Positions 17,010 through 24,482 of a stretch of DNA of 64,000 bases are shown here, piece by piece. This stretch comes from an uncultured Novosphingobium sp. Its GTDB lineage: Bacteria > Pseudomonadota > Alphaproteobacteria > Sphingomonadales > Sphingomonadaceae. Below the pieces are notes generated by a model, which saw nothing but the letters and a program-made list of their open reading frames with translations, was not told the origin of the DNA and made no database searches. The position numbers were made by a program, and so were the translations under genes. The DNA is taken from contig CAMPHR010000012.1 in NCBI GenBank assembly GCA_946886075.1, forward strand, positions 17,314-81,313. The letters are read 5' to 3'. Position 1 is the first letter of the stretch, and each line of letters begins with the position of its first letter.

Positions 17010-18338
17010 TCAGGCGAGTGCGGCCTTGCGGCTCGCTTCCCGCAGGGAGTTTTCAGGATAGCGCATCATGCACAGGACCACACCAACGGAAAACAGCGCG
17101 GGCACGATGCCGATCAATGTGCGCAGCGGCATGGCGTTGCGCGGATCGCTGGCATGAGCAGGATCAAAGCCCAACCAGCCGAGCAGCAGGAAGGCAAGCC
17201 CCACCGCCAGCCCCAGCGCCAGCTTCATCGATCCGTTGAGCGTCGCATAAAGCAATCCCGTGCGATCGACGCCGAAGCGGGCGCGGGTGGCGTCGGCAAC
17301 GTCGGCCATCAGCGCGCGCGGCAGGAACCAGGCAATCGGTATGCAGAGGCCGAGCGCCGCGACATTGGCAGCCGTCAGCCAGAATGCGTTCGCAGGCTGC
17401 GTCGCCATGAGCAGTTGCAGCGCGGCCTGGATCAACGCGCCCGCCTGCAGCGCTCGCGCCTTGCCGATCCGTCCCGCGAGCTTCGCGAACAGCGGCGTTC
17501 CTGCAAAAGCAGCGGCATAGGCGATCAGGATGAGCGTGCTGGCCGCCGCCCGGTCGAAGCCCAGCTGCCCCATGTAGAAGAACAGCGCCACGGCGTTTGC
17601 GACGCCGGTCGATAGCGCGATCAGCAAGTCTGCCAGCACCAGCCGGACGACCGGACCCTGCGAAAAGAGCGCGACATAATCGCGCAGGGCCAATGCTGCC
17701 TGAGCGCCCTCGGAAGGCTGCTTTTCCGGCGTGGTCTTGATCGCCAGCAATATCGCGGCAGGGATCAGCACGATCATGACCCAACCCGCCGCGTGCATCC
17801 CCGCCCCCGGATCGCCCGGATAGGCGCTTGCGACGACCGGCAGTATGGCGAGGATCGAAAACTGCCCGGCCGTCGCAAAGATCTGCCACCAGGCGAAGAT
17901 GCGGGTCCGCTCCGCCGCGCCGGTGGCGAGGGTCGCCGTCCACGCAAGGTGCGACAGCACGATCATCGAAAAACCGATAAAGGCGATAAACAGCCATGCC
18001 CACAGATAGGCCATGCCGACGCCCCGCTCCGGCTGGAACAGGGCAAAGGTCGACAACATCAGGATCGGCGCACTCGCCACCAGCCACGGGCGATATCGCC
18101 CCCAGCGCGACCGCGTGGCATCCATCATCCCACCCAGCAACGGGTCGATCATCAGGTCCAGCACCCGCACCGTCATGAAAGCGGTGCCGACCGCGCCTAC
18201 CGGCAGCGCCAGAGCATTGGCATAAAATTCAGGCAGGAATACCGTGACCAGCGTCGCGTAAGCCTGGATCGCGAGAGCAGTGACGCAGAAGGCGGCGAGC
18301 CTTCCGCGCTCCATCGCTTCCTCCCTGCCCTGCGTCAT
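17010..18338 (-). CDS. MFS transporter, GPH (glycoside-pentoside-hexuronide:cation symporter) type
   Basis: 442 residues with about 12 hydrophobic helices. ATG 18338 follows GGGGGAGGACTGA. GPH features include VRVLDLMIDPLLGGMMD (RxxDxxxDPxxG), SRWGRYRPWLV (R-W-G-R-x-R-P) and the second-half MADVADATRARFGVDRTG. Members bring glycosides, pentoses or hexuronides across the inner membrane with protons or sodium. It is the inner-membrane step expected between the periplasmic enzymes of this locus and the cytoplasmic RpiB and ribokinase-like enzymes encoded divergently from it. Transcription probably starts in the 126-bp gap containing the TGGTAATACCA palindrome. It is followed 27 bases later by the TIM-barrel isomerase gene, so one operon is likely. 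Confidence 0.88.
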   Translation of the reverse strand: MTQGREEAMERGRLAAFCVTALAIQAYATLVTVFLPEFYANALALPVGAVGTAFMTVRVLDLMIDPLLGGMMDATRSRWGRYRPWLVASAPILMLSTFALFQPERGVGMAYLWAWLFIAFIGFSMIVLSHLAWTATLATGAAERTRIFAWWQIFATAGQFSILAILPVVASAYPGDPGAGMHAAGWVMIVLIPAAILLAIKTTPEKQPSEGAQAALALRDYVALFSQGPVVRLVLADLLIALSTGVANAVALFFYMGQLGFDRAAASTLILIAYAAAFAGTPLFAKLAGRIGKARALQAGALIQAALQLLMATQPANAFWLTAANVAALGLCIPIAWFLPRALMADVADATRARFGVDRTGLLYATLNGSMKLALGLAVGLAFLLLGWLGFDPAHASDPRNAMPLRTLIGIVPALFSVGVVLCMMRYPENSLREASRKAALA

Positions 18339-18368
18339 TCAGTCCTCCCCCTTGATCGGATTCCAAAC

Positions 18369-18379
18369 TGGTAATACCA
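18369..18379. promoter_or_regulatory. Candidate operator for a GntR/FCD regulator
   Basis: TGGTAATACCA is a palindrome about one central base and fits the TGGTNNNACCA form bound by several FCD-type GntR regulators such as UxuR/ExuR. It is in the divergent promoter region between the sugar symporter (start 18338) and rpiB-like gene (start 18465). The FCD regulator at 12649 is the natural candidate to bind it; this link is inference. Confidence 0.5.
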
Positions 18380-18464
18380 CAGCATAATCAAAGCGCCAGT
18401 GGGCAGTTCGATTCTGCCGGTAAAAGACTGCGAAAGCGGCACTGACAGGGGGATACGGGGATCA

Positions 18465-18962
18465 ATGCGCAAACCAGAAACACTACCGGGTGACGAACAG
18501 ATGATCCCGTTCCGGGACGTCATCGGCTTCGCCAACGACCATGCCGGTTTTCCATTGCGCCCGCCGGTGCTGGACCTGCTTGGCCGTCATAGCGGACACA
18601 TCATCGACGTCGGCGCGCAGTCGGAAGAGCCGGTGGACTTTCCCGACGTTACCCGGCGCGCGGTGCAGACCATCCTCGACAAGCAGACCGATCGCGTGAT
18701 CCTGTTGTGCGGCACCGGCGCGGGCGCCTGCATCGCCGCCAACAAGGTACGCGGCATCCGCGCCGCCGTCGCGCATGACACCTATGTGGCCCGGCAGGCG
18801 GTGGTGCATGACGACGTCAACGTTCTCTGCATCGGTGCGTGGATCACCGGCCCGCAGATCGCGCTCGACATCATCCGCCATTTCCTTGCCGCGCAATTCA
18901 GCGACGAGGAGCATTTCCGCCGCCGCGTCGCGAAACTTGCGCTGCTTGAGCAGGGCGGCTGA
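18465..18962 (+). CDS. RpiB/LacA/LacB family sugar-phosphate isomerase
   Basis: 165 residues from ATG 18465 (GGGGAT just upstream); an ATG at 18501 is an alternative, and earlier in-frame starts lack support. Family motifs: GFANDHAGFPLR (residues 21-32), the active-site loop CGTGAGACIAANK (Cys82), and GIRAAVAHDTYVA with His105. RpiB-type enzymes interconvert aldose and ketose phosphates of pentoses, allose, galactose or tetroses. The N-terminus carries about 15 residues more than typical RpiB. It lies 2 bases before a ribokinase-like gene, so the kinase product is the probable isomerase substrate or vice versa. It is divergent from a sugar symporter. Which sugar is used cannot be told from sequence alone. 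Confidence 0.85.
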   Translation: MRKPETLPGDEQMIPFRDVIGFANDHAGFPLRPPVLDLLGRHSGHIIDVGAQSEEPVDFPDVTRRAVQTILDKQTDRVILLCGTGAGACIAANKVRGIRAAVAHDTYVARQAVVHDDVNVLCIGAWITGPQIALDIIRHFLAAQFSDEEHFRRRVAKLALLEQGG

Positions 18963-18964
18963 CG

Positions 18965-19903
18965 ATGACCGGCGCGGGGAAAGTCGTCGTATTGGGCAGC
19001 GTGAATGTCGACCTTATCGTCAGCACGCCGCGCCTGCCCTGCGCAGGAGAAACGGTGTCTGGGATCAGCCTGACGCGCCAACTGGGCGGCAAGGGTGCGA
19101 ACCAGGCGGTGGGCGCGGCACGCGCGGGCGCGCGCTGCATCCTGATCGCCGCTGTCGGGCAGGATGAGGATGGTGCCAGCATGTTAGCCGCGCTCGCCAG
19201 CTATGGCGTCGATACCGGACTGGTGCGTGCGACCTCCGCCTCGACCGGCTGCGCGCTGGTGGCGACATCGCCGCAGGATAATCAGATCGTCCACATCGCA
19301 GGCGCCAATAATGATGTCGATCCCGCGCTGGCGACAAAGGCTGATCTTGACCCGGAAGACGTCTGCCTCGCCCAGATGGAAACGCCTGTCGCGGCCACGG
19401 CCGCCCTGTTCCAGCGCGCCCGCGCCGCCGGAGCCTGCACCATCCTCAACGCCGCGCCCGCATCGGCCGCTGCGCGCGAACTTCTGCCGCTCTGCGATCT
19501 GCTGATCGTCAATGAAAGTGAACTGACGCTGTTAGCTGGGCCGGATAGCGAGTTGCTGCTGGATGACGATGGGCTATTGTCGAGCAGAAGTCGGCTCGGA
19601 CTGGAACCTCGTCAGACCCTGCTGGTGACCTTGGGTGCCGATGGTCTGGCGATCATAGGGCAAGACAGAGTCCGGCGAATCGCTGGGCTGCCCGCAAAGG
19701 TGATCGACACGACCGGCGCAGGCGACTGTTTCTGCGGCTATCTCGCCGCCGGACTGGCTCAAGGCATCATGATGGAGCAGGCCGCGGTCGAGGCGAACAT
19801 GGCCGCGTCCATTGCGGTCCAGTCCTTCGGTGCGGCGGCCTCCATACCCGACCGCGCGGCCGTACTGCAAAAGCTGGGCAGCGCCCCCGCACTCATTCAC
19901 TAG
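18965..19903 (+). CDS. PfkB-family carbohydrate kinase, ribokinase-like
   Basis: 312 residues. The ribokinase fold is clear: VVVLGSVNVDLIV at the start, QLGGKGANQAVGAARAGA (PfkB signature 1, about residues 38-55), LIVNESELTLL, LVTLGADGL, and the catalytic signature DTTGAGDCFCGYLAAGL near residue 250. The aspartate in GAGD acts as base to transfer ATP phosphate to a sugar hydroxyl. The close fit to RbsK, including IVHIAGANNDV, suggests a pentose or a similar sugar. It follows the RpiB-like gene by 2 bases and precedes an exported propeller gene by 25 bases, making one short operon that is divergent from the transporter operon. Confidence 0.88.
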   Translation: MTGAGKVVVLGSVNVDLIVSTPRLPCAGETVSGISLTRQLGGKGANQAVGAARAGARCILIAAVGQDEDGASMLAALASYGVDTGLVRATSASTGCALVATSPQDNQIVHIAGANNDVDPALATKADLDPEDVCLAQMETPVAATAALFQRARAAGACTILNAAPASAAARELLPLCDLLIVNESELTLLAGPDSELLLDDDGLLSSRSRLGLEPRQTLLVTLGADGLAIIGQDRVRRIAGLPAKVIDTTGAGDCFCGYLAAGLAQGIMMEQAAVEANMAASIAVQSFGAAASIPDRAAVLQKLGSAPALIH

Positions 19904-19928
19904 AATATCGAAATAAGGAGCCTGAAGC

Positions 19929-21095
19929 GTGACCCATTCCATCGGCCGCCATAAACCTCGCCTCGCTGCCCGCCTCTTGGGCGCGGCACTGCTGACCGCA
20001 GCCTTCCCCGGCGCCGCGCCTTCCGCGCAGGCCAAGGATACTAATGATGCCAAGATCGACTATTTGACCGCGTCTTTCCATCAGGAACGCCTCCTGGAGT
20101 GGGGCAACCGCCCCAACTGGTCGCCCGATGGCCGCCGCATTGCGTTTACGAAGGACGATCTGGTCGACGGCCCGGCATATGAAATCGATGTGCGCACGAA
20201 GAAGATACGCTGCCTGACCTGCAAGTTCGGCGACACGCAGTTTGTCACGCGCATCTTTTACCTGCCGGACAACAGCTTTCTCATCGAAGCAGCGCCGGGC
20301 ATGAAGGGCGGCAGTGGCGGTGCGGCCGATGCGGCCCGGACCCAATTGTTCTGGATGTCGAAGAAGCTCGCCCGGCCGGTTCCGCTGAACAGCGGAGTGA
20401 TGGGGGACATTGCGATCGCGCGGAGCCCCAACGCCGATGGATCGGTCGATATCGCATGGTCGCGCCCGACCGGGACGGGCCTCAACCTCACCAAGGCACG
20501 ACTGGTCAATAACGGACGCACTGCACACCTCGCCGATCAGCAGAGCCTCTATGATTATCGCCCCGGCAAACCCGGCCCTGCAAGCTTTCCCGAAGCCTAC
20601 GACTTCATCGATGGCGGGCGGAGCGTAATGTTCTGGACCACCGAAATGGCCGCGCTCGATAGCGAGATGTACAAGGTGGACATCGCGACCAAGGCCGTGA
20701 GCAAGGTCTACGCCACCCCTTCCCATAACGAAACCCACGTCTTCCCGGACGAACGCTATGGGCTCGAGGAAGCGAACATCCATTCCGATCCCGACGGTCC
20801 CTATCGCGGCATCAGCGCCCATATCAAACCGGGCGTCGAACAGATCCTGCGCCTGACCGGCAAAAGCAATGCAGCGGAGATCGCAGCCGCCAACTCGGGC
20901 AAGGGCTTCGACATCTTCGCCATCACCATGGACGGCAAGTCCCGTCGGCCTTTGACCAATGTCAGCCCGTCTGGTGCGCAGGCACATCAGTCAACCGTTT
21001 CCCCCGACGGCCGCCGCATCGCTTTTGCGATCAAGGACCCCACCGGAAAGTCCGGCCACTCGGCAGGGCTCTACATAGGAAGTTTTGGGAAATAG
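19929..21095 (+). CDS. Exported beta-propeller protein (TolB/PD40-like)
   Basis: 388 residues from GTG 19929; AAGGAG lies 8 bases upstream. A signal peptide (RLLGAALLTAAFPGAAP, cut near SAQA) is followed by PD40/WD40-like blades: RPNWSPDGRRIAFTK, YEIDVRTKKIRCLTC, IFYLPDNSFLIEA, and a closing STVSPDGRRIAFAI. A CLTC pair of cysteines near residue 100 could form a disulfide. It is related to the propeller at 11469-12515 but longer by 40 residues. Its role is probably binding or docking of the imported substrate in the periplasm; no enzymatic residues are recognisable. It ends the rpiB-ribokinase operon. Confidence 0.72.
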   Translation: MTHSIGRHKPRLAARLLGAALLTAAFPGAAPSAQAKDTNDAKIDYLTASFHQERLLEWGNRPNWSPDGRRIAFTKDDLVDGPAYEIDVRTKKIRCLTCKFGDTQFVTRIFYLPDNSFLIEAAPGMKGGSGGAADAARTQLFWMSKKLARPVPLNSGVMGDIAIARSPNADGSVDIAWSRPTGTGLNLTKARLVNNGRTAHLADQQSLYDYRPGKPGPASFPEAYDFIDGGRSVMFWTTEMAALDSEMYKVDIATKAVSKVYATPSHNETHVFPDERYGLEEANIHSDPDGPYRGISAHIKPGVEQILRLTGKSNAAEIAAANSGKGFDIFAITMDGKSRRPLTNVSPSGAQAHQSTVSPDGRRIAFAIKDPTGKSGHSAGLYIGSFGK

Positions 21096-21146
21096 GCCTT
21101 TGCCGATGCTGTCTTCAGTGGATTTCTGAACGGGCGGGCCATGGTC

Positions 21147-21164
21147 GAGGGCTGTACAGCCTTC
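21147..21164. terminator. Possible hairpin between convergent genes
   Basis: GAGGGCT (21147-21153) pairs with AGCCTTC (21158-21164) through one G-U pair, with an outer GGGCC/GGCCC layer around it. It lies in the 96-bp gap between the convergent propeller and glycosyltransferase genes. There is no T-tract, so the assignment is weak. Confidence 0.3.
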
Positions 21165-21191
21165 GGCCCGTCATCAGCCAGATTCCCGCGG

Positions 21192-22829
21192 TCAATTCCG
21201 CAAGACGCATCCATGAGATCGCATTCCTCGTGCTGAGCAATAGATCTGGCCATCATTTCCGTGCGCGACCTGCCGCAGGTCAAGGTCGCGCACAAGCTGC
21301 TGCGTCGTCGGCTGGTAGAAGCGCCAGTCGATGCGGTCGAGGATGACCACAGCCGCCAAGCCTGCATCCAGGCGTTTGCGCAGCGCGTACAACTGATCTG
21401 CGTATGAGCCCCTCGGATGTTTCAGCCCTGTCCGGCGATCGAATTTGAACGGTATCCAGTCGATCTTGCGCCCGCTGGCCAGGAAGGTGAGCGCATCCGC
21501 GCCGTTGCTGACCAGCTCCACATCCGGATCAAGCCGTTTGGCCGTCGCGATGGTTTCGGAATTCATCCATTTGGGACTGGTGTAGAATATCCCCTCATGT
21601 CTGAATTCGCTGACGAGCGCCGCTGTCCGGACGACATTCAAGCTAAGGAAGCTGACGGTCAGCGCCGTGAGACAGAGCGTAGCAGCGGGCGATCGGGGAC
21701 GCGTGGAAGGGCCTGCCGCCAGCATTACAGCGCACAGTATCGCTACAATGTAGATGGGCAACATGTAGGGCGTTTTGAACGGCAGGTTCGCCTCAATCAC
21801 ACTCGACAAGCCGAGAAACATGAGATGGCCCAGAATGTAAACCATCCCGATCGGAACGAGGGTGTCAAAATCCCGGGGGCGCTCGCCGCCGCGCCGCCGC
21901 TGAAGCCAGTGAGCCATATATGCAACCGAGAAACCGCAGAACAGGATCACCAAGCTCAACAGAACAGAAATTTGCACGACGAACGGGAGCATGCTGCTGG
22001 GCAGAACATAGGCAAGGATAGAGGACACGCCTTGCTTTAAAAGAGGACCATTCAAGTTGCCGAAAAAGCCGAACTCGCGCCCGGTCCCGCTGCCTCCAGC
22101 TGCTGCGTTCAATTCCAGCCAGATTATGAAGCTGGCGCTTGTGGCCGCGAGATAGAGGAAAGCGTCACGGCCGCGCAGCGAAGGCGCGCCGGAGCGCAAG
22201 AACAATATCGCCAACGGGCCAAGCACGAAAAGGACCGCACCTTCAAAGCGGACCAGAGTGGCAGCCACCGCCATCACCGCCGACACAACGGCCCAGCCGA
22301 CCCTGCCCGTCTCGACATGTCGGCAGAGCGCGGCAATCGACGCGAGAAGCGCAGACATAAACAAGGCCGACGAGAGAATTCGCACATGAAGGTCGATGAA
22401 CATCGGGCATGTGAGACAAAGAGCGCCCGCCACCGTCGCAATGAGCCGATCGCCCGTCCCACGCTCTACGATGATCCAAATTAGAAGCAGATTGAGGCTA
22501 AGGAGAAGCCAATTGACGACAGCCGCCATCGTCAATTCACCCAGTCCTGCCACTTTCCCGATGCCTACCGCTCCCGCCAACAGCCAGCTGTAACCTGGAG
22601 CATTGGGGTGCAGCGCGGTGTTATAACCAAGGTAGAATATGGAATCCGGTGTGACCCCCATCCCCCAAGGCGTGGCCAGAAGGAAAATCACGGTCGCCAC
22701 GCAGATCAGCAAGGCCGGTCCCGCCCACCTTCGGGAAAATAGATGAGATCGGACTATATCTGTAAGCTCTGCAACGGTTCTCGACGCGGTGGTCACTTGC
22801 TGCCACGCGGCCGGTGTTTGCCGGTACAT
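21192..22829 (-). CDS. Multi-spanning membrane protein, GT-C-like glycosyltransferase
   Basis: 545 residues from ATG 22829, which follows GAGGGG by 8 bases; an ATG at 22847 and a TTG at 22853 lie in frame upstream. There are about 10-11 hydrophobic helices from residue 35 to 400, then a C-terminal soluble domain (about 405-545: DVELVSNGADALTF ... VVILDRIDWRFYQPTT). The first periplasmic loop has TPDSIFYLGYNTALHPNAPGYSW with an acidic residue after a proline, as in GT-C lipid-linked sugar transferases of the GT39/GT83 type. It is divergent from a GT2 polyprenol-type transferase, which would supply the lipid-linked sugar. This suggests glycosylation of a surface polymer or protein. The exact acceptor is unknown. 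Confidence 0.65.
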   Translation of the reverse strand: MYRQTPAAWQQVTTASRTVAELTDIVRSHLFSRRWAGPALLICVATVIFLLATPWGMGVTPDSIFYLGYNTALHPNAPGYSWLLAGAVGIGKVAGLGELTMAAVVNWLLLSLNLLLIWIIVERGTGDRLIATVAGALCLTCPMFIDLHVRILSSALFMSALLASIAALCRHVETGRVGWAVVSAVMAVAATLVRFEGAVLFVLGPLAILFLRSGAPSLRGRDAFLYLAATSASFIIWLELNAAAGGSGTGREFGFFGNLNGPLLKQGVSSILAYVLPSSMLPFVVQISVLLSLVILFCGFSVAYMAHWLQRRRGGERPRDFDTLVPIGMVYILGHLMFLGLSSVIEANLPFKTPYMLPIYIVAILCAVMLAAGPSTRPRSPAATLCLTALTVSFLSLNVVRTAALVSEFRHEGIFYTSPKWMNSETIATAKRLDPDVELVSNGADALTFLASGRKIDWIPFKFDRRTGLKHPRGSYADQLYALRKRLDAGLAAVVILDRIDWRFYQPTTQQLVRDLDLRQVAHGNDGQIYCSARGMRSHGCVLRN

Positions 22830-23119
22830 ATTGCTTACCCCTCGCATATCCAATGGACCTAGGCCGCCAAGATCGTGGCATCACGGTTTCACCATCGCAA
22901 TGCCCCTTCAGGGTGGCTTCCATGCTCAAAATCGCAGCGCCATTTGGTGTAGCGCGAGCCGCGCATTTGGTAAGGTCGTGAACAGCGCTGGTGAGCACTT
23001 CAGTTATGGCGCTCCGCACCGTCGCTGCCAGTCTGTCGCCGACGGATTAAATCCAAAGAGTATAGGCATCTTCATGCGGAGCTGAAGTATCTGGAACGAT
23101 CAATGCGGAGCAAGCAGCC
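22830..23119. other. Divergent promoter region between two glycosyltransferase genes
   Basis: 290 bp with no supported gene. It is visibly less GC-rich than the rest of the window. It has a short direct repeat (CATTTGGT twice, near 22940 and 22970) but no convincing palindrome. It must contain the start signals for both glycosyltransferase genes. Confidence 0.4.
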
Positions 23120-24109
23120 GTGATCAACAGCGAGACAGAGCCGGCAATCGCCGTCGTCCTCCCCTGCTACAACGAAGAAGCAGCTATCGGAGAAACAATA
23201 AGAGCATTTAGGGCAGCGCTGCCAAAGGCTGTGATCTATGTCTACGATAATAATTCGACAGACAAGACTATAGAAGTAGCGAAGGCTGAAGGAGCCATTG
23301 TCCGAACCGAAAGAATTCAAGGCAAAGGCAATGTAGTGCGCCGGATGTTCGCGGACGTGGATGCAGATATTTACGTGATGGCTGATGGGGATGCGACATA
23401 TGACGCCGGATCAGCCCCCAGCTTGATTGCCAAGCTGCTGGAGGAAAACGCCGACATGGTGGTCGGGAGCCGCATCGGAGAGGCGGCAGCAGCCTACCGC
23501 CCCGGCCATCGCTTCGGCAACGCAATGCTGAGTGGAATATTGGCCCAGCTGTTCGGGCGGAGCTTTTCCGACATATTGAGCGGATACCGGGTTTTTTCCC
23601 GGCGCTTCGTGAAGAGCTTCCCATCGCTTTCTGCTGGTTTCGAAATTGAAACAGAAATCAGTGTGCACGCGCTCGTACTTAAAATGCCCTGCTATGAAAT
23701 ACCAACACCTTATTTTGAGCGCCCTTCAGGATCTTTCTCCAAGCTGAGCACCTATTCCGACGGGCTAAAAATTCTCAACACCATCTTCACTCTGTACAGA
23801 GTGGAACGTCCCCTGCTGTTTTTCGGCGTCATTGCCGGTCTGCTTCTGCTTGCAGGGATAATACTGGCTATTCCACTCGCGATAACTTTTGCCCAAACCG
23901 GATTGGTACCACGAATTCCGACCGCGGTGCTGATCATCGGGCTAGGGATCGTCGCTGCCTTGTGCGGCTTCTCTGGTCTTATCCTCGATACCGTTGTGCG
24001 CGGCCGACGCGAGCTTCGTCGGCTCGCCTATTTGAGCTTAGATGCGCCCAGCAGACTGGCCCCGGCACAACTGCAGTCGGATAACATGTCTTCGAAACAG
24101 GCTGCGTAG
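23120..24109 (+). CDS. Family 2 glycosyltransferase with two C-terminal membrane helices
   Basis: 329 residues from GTG 23120. The GT-A domain opens with AVVLPCYNEEAAIGETI, and has VYDNNSTDKTIEVA, the DxD-type metal motif MADGDATYD (residues 87-95), VVGSRIGE, and SGYRVFSRRFVKSFP. This resembles DPM1/undecaprenyl-phosphate sugar transferases. Two hydrophobic helices (about 232-257 and 265-295) then anchor it to the inner membrane. It probably loads a sugar from a nucleotide donor onto polyprenyl phosphate for the divergent GT-C-like protein. Base composition is clearly lower in GC than in the surrounding genes, with many AT-ending codons (ATA, AAT, TTT), which suggests acquired DNA. Confidence 0.82.
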   Translation: MINSETEPAIAVVLPCYNEEAAIGETIRAFRAALPKAVIYVYDNNSTDKTIEVAKAEGAIVRTERIQGKGNVVRRMFADVDADIYVMADGDATYDAGSAPSLIAKLLEENADMVVGSRIGEAAAAYRPGHRFGNAMLSGILAQLFGRSFSDILSGYRVFSRRFVKSFPSLSAGFEIETEISVHALVLKMPCYEIPTPYFERPSGSFSKLSTYSDGLKILNTIFTLYRVERPLLFFGVIAGLLLLAGIILAIPLAITFAQTGLVPRIPTAVLIIGLGIVAALCGFSGLILDTVVRGRRELRRLAYLSLDAPSRLAPAQLQSDNMSSKQAA

Positions 24110-24482
24110 GCAGGTCCACCGACCGCAATCGTCATCGGTGGGCTTCAAGACGGTCAAGCGGGCTTTTGCCTCCGCGACACCCGTTGCGCGCGCAGCGTAA
24201 CGTCGGCGAACTGCATGATTGCGACGATTTTTCTCGGCAACCCTCACTGCCTCCGCCTGAGGCAACGAAAAAGCGTAGACTATACAGAAATTTCTTCCGT
24301 CTATGCGGAATTGCGCAAATCGCCGCCTCCTCCTCCGGGTTAGTAAGTCATCATTCACCTGCGCGAACCGGCGTAGGGGGAGGTGCAGGGGCAGGATAAT
24401 CCTCGGCGGATCAACCGTCGGCCATCCCCATACCCCCTCTTCACAAGATCAAAACTCGAACAAAAAATTTGGAGGAGAGAGC
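24110..24482. other. Intergenic region upstream of the second TonB receptor
   Basis: 373 bp without a supportable gene; the in-frame extension of the receptor back to 24303 reads through basic, non-conserved sequence. It should hold the receptor promoter. A strong ribosome site, GGAGGAGAGAGC, ends it just before ATG 24483. I see no clear operator or hairpin. Confidence 0.4.

Noticed and set aside
1..21095. Assignment of the locus to the D-apiose or erythronate pathways because of RpiB, a TIM-barrel isomerase and Hyi
   Set aside because: The TIM barrel is Tat-exported, and no apionolactonase, apiose dehydrogenase or RuBisCO-like gene is present, so the parts do not match those pathways.
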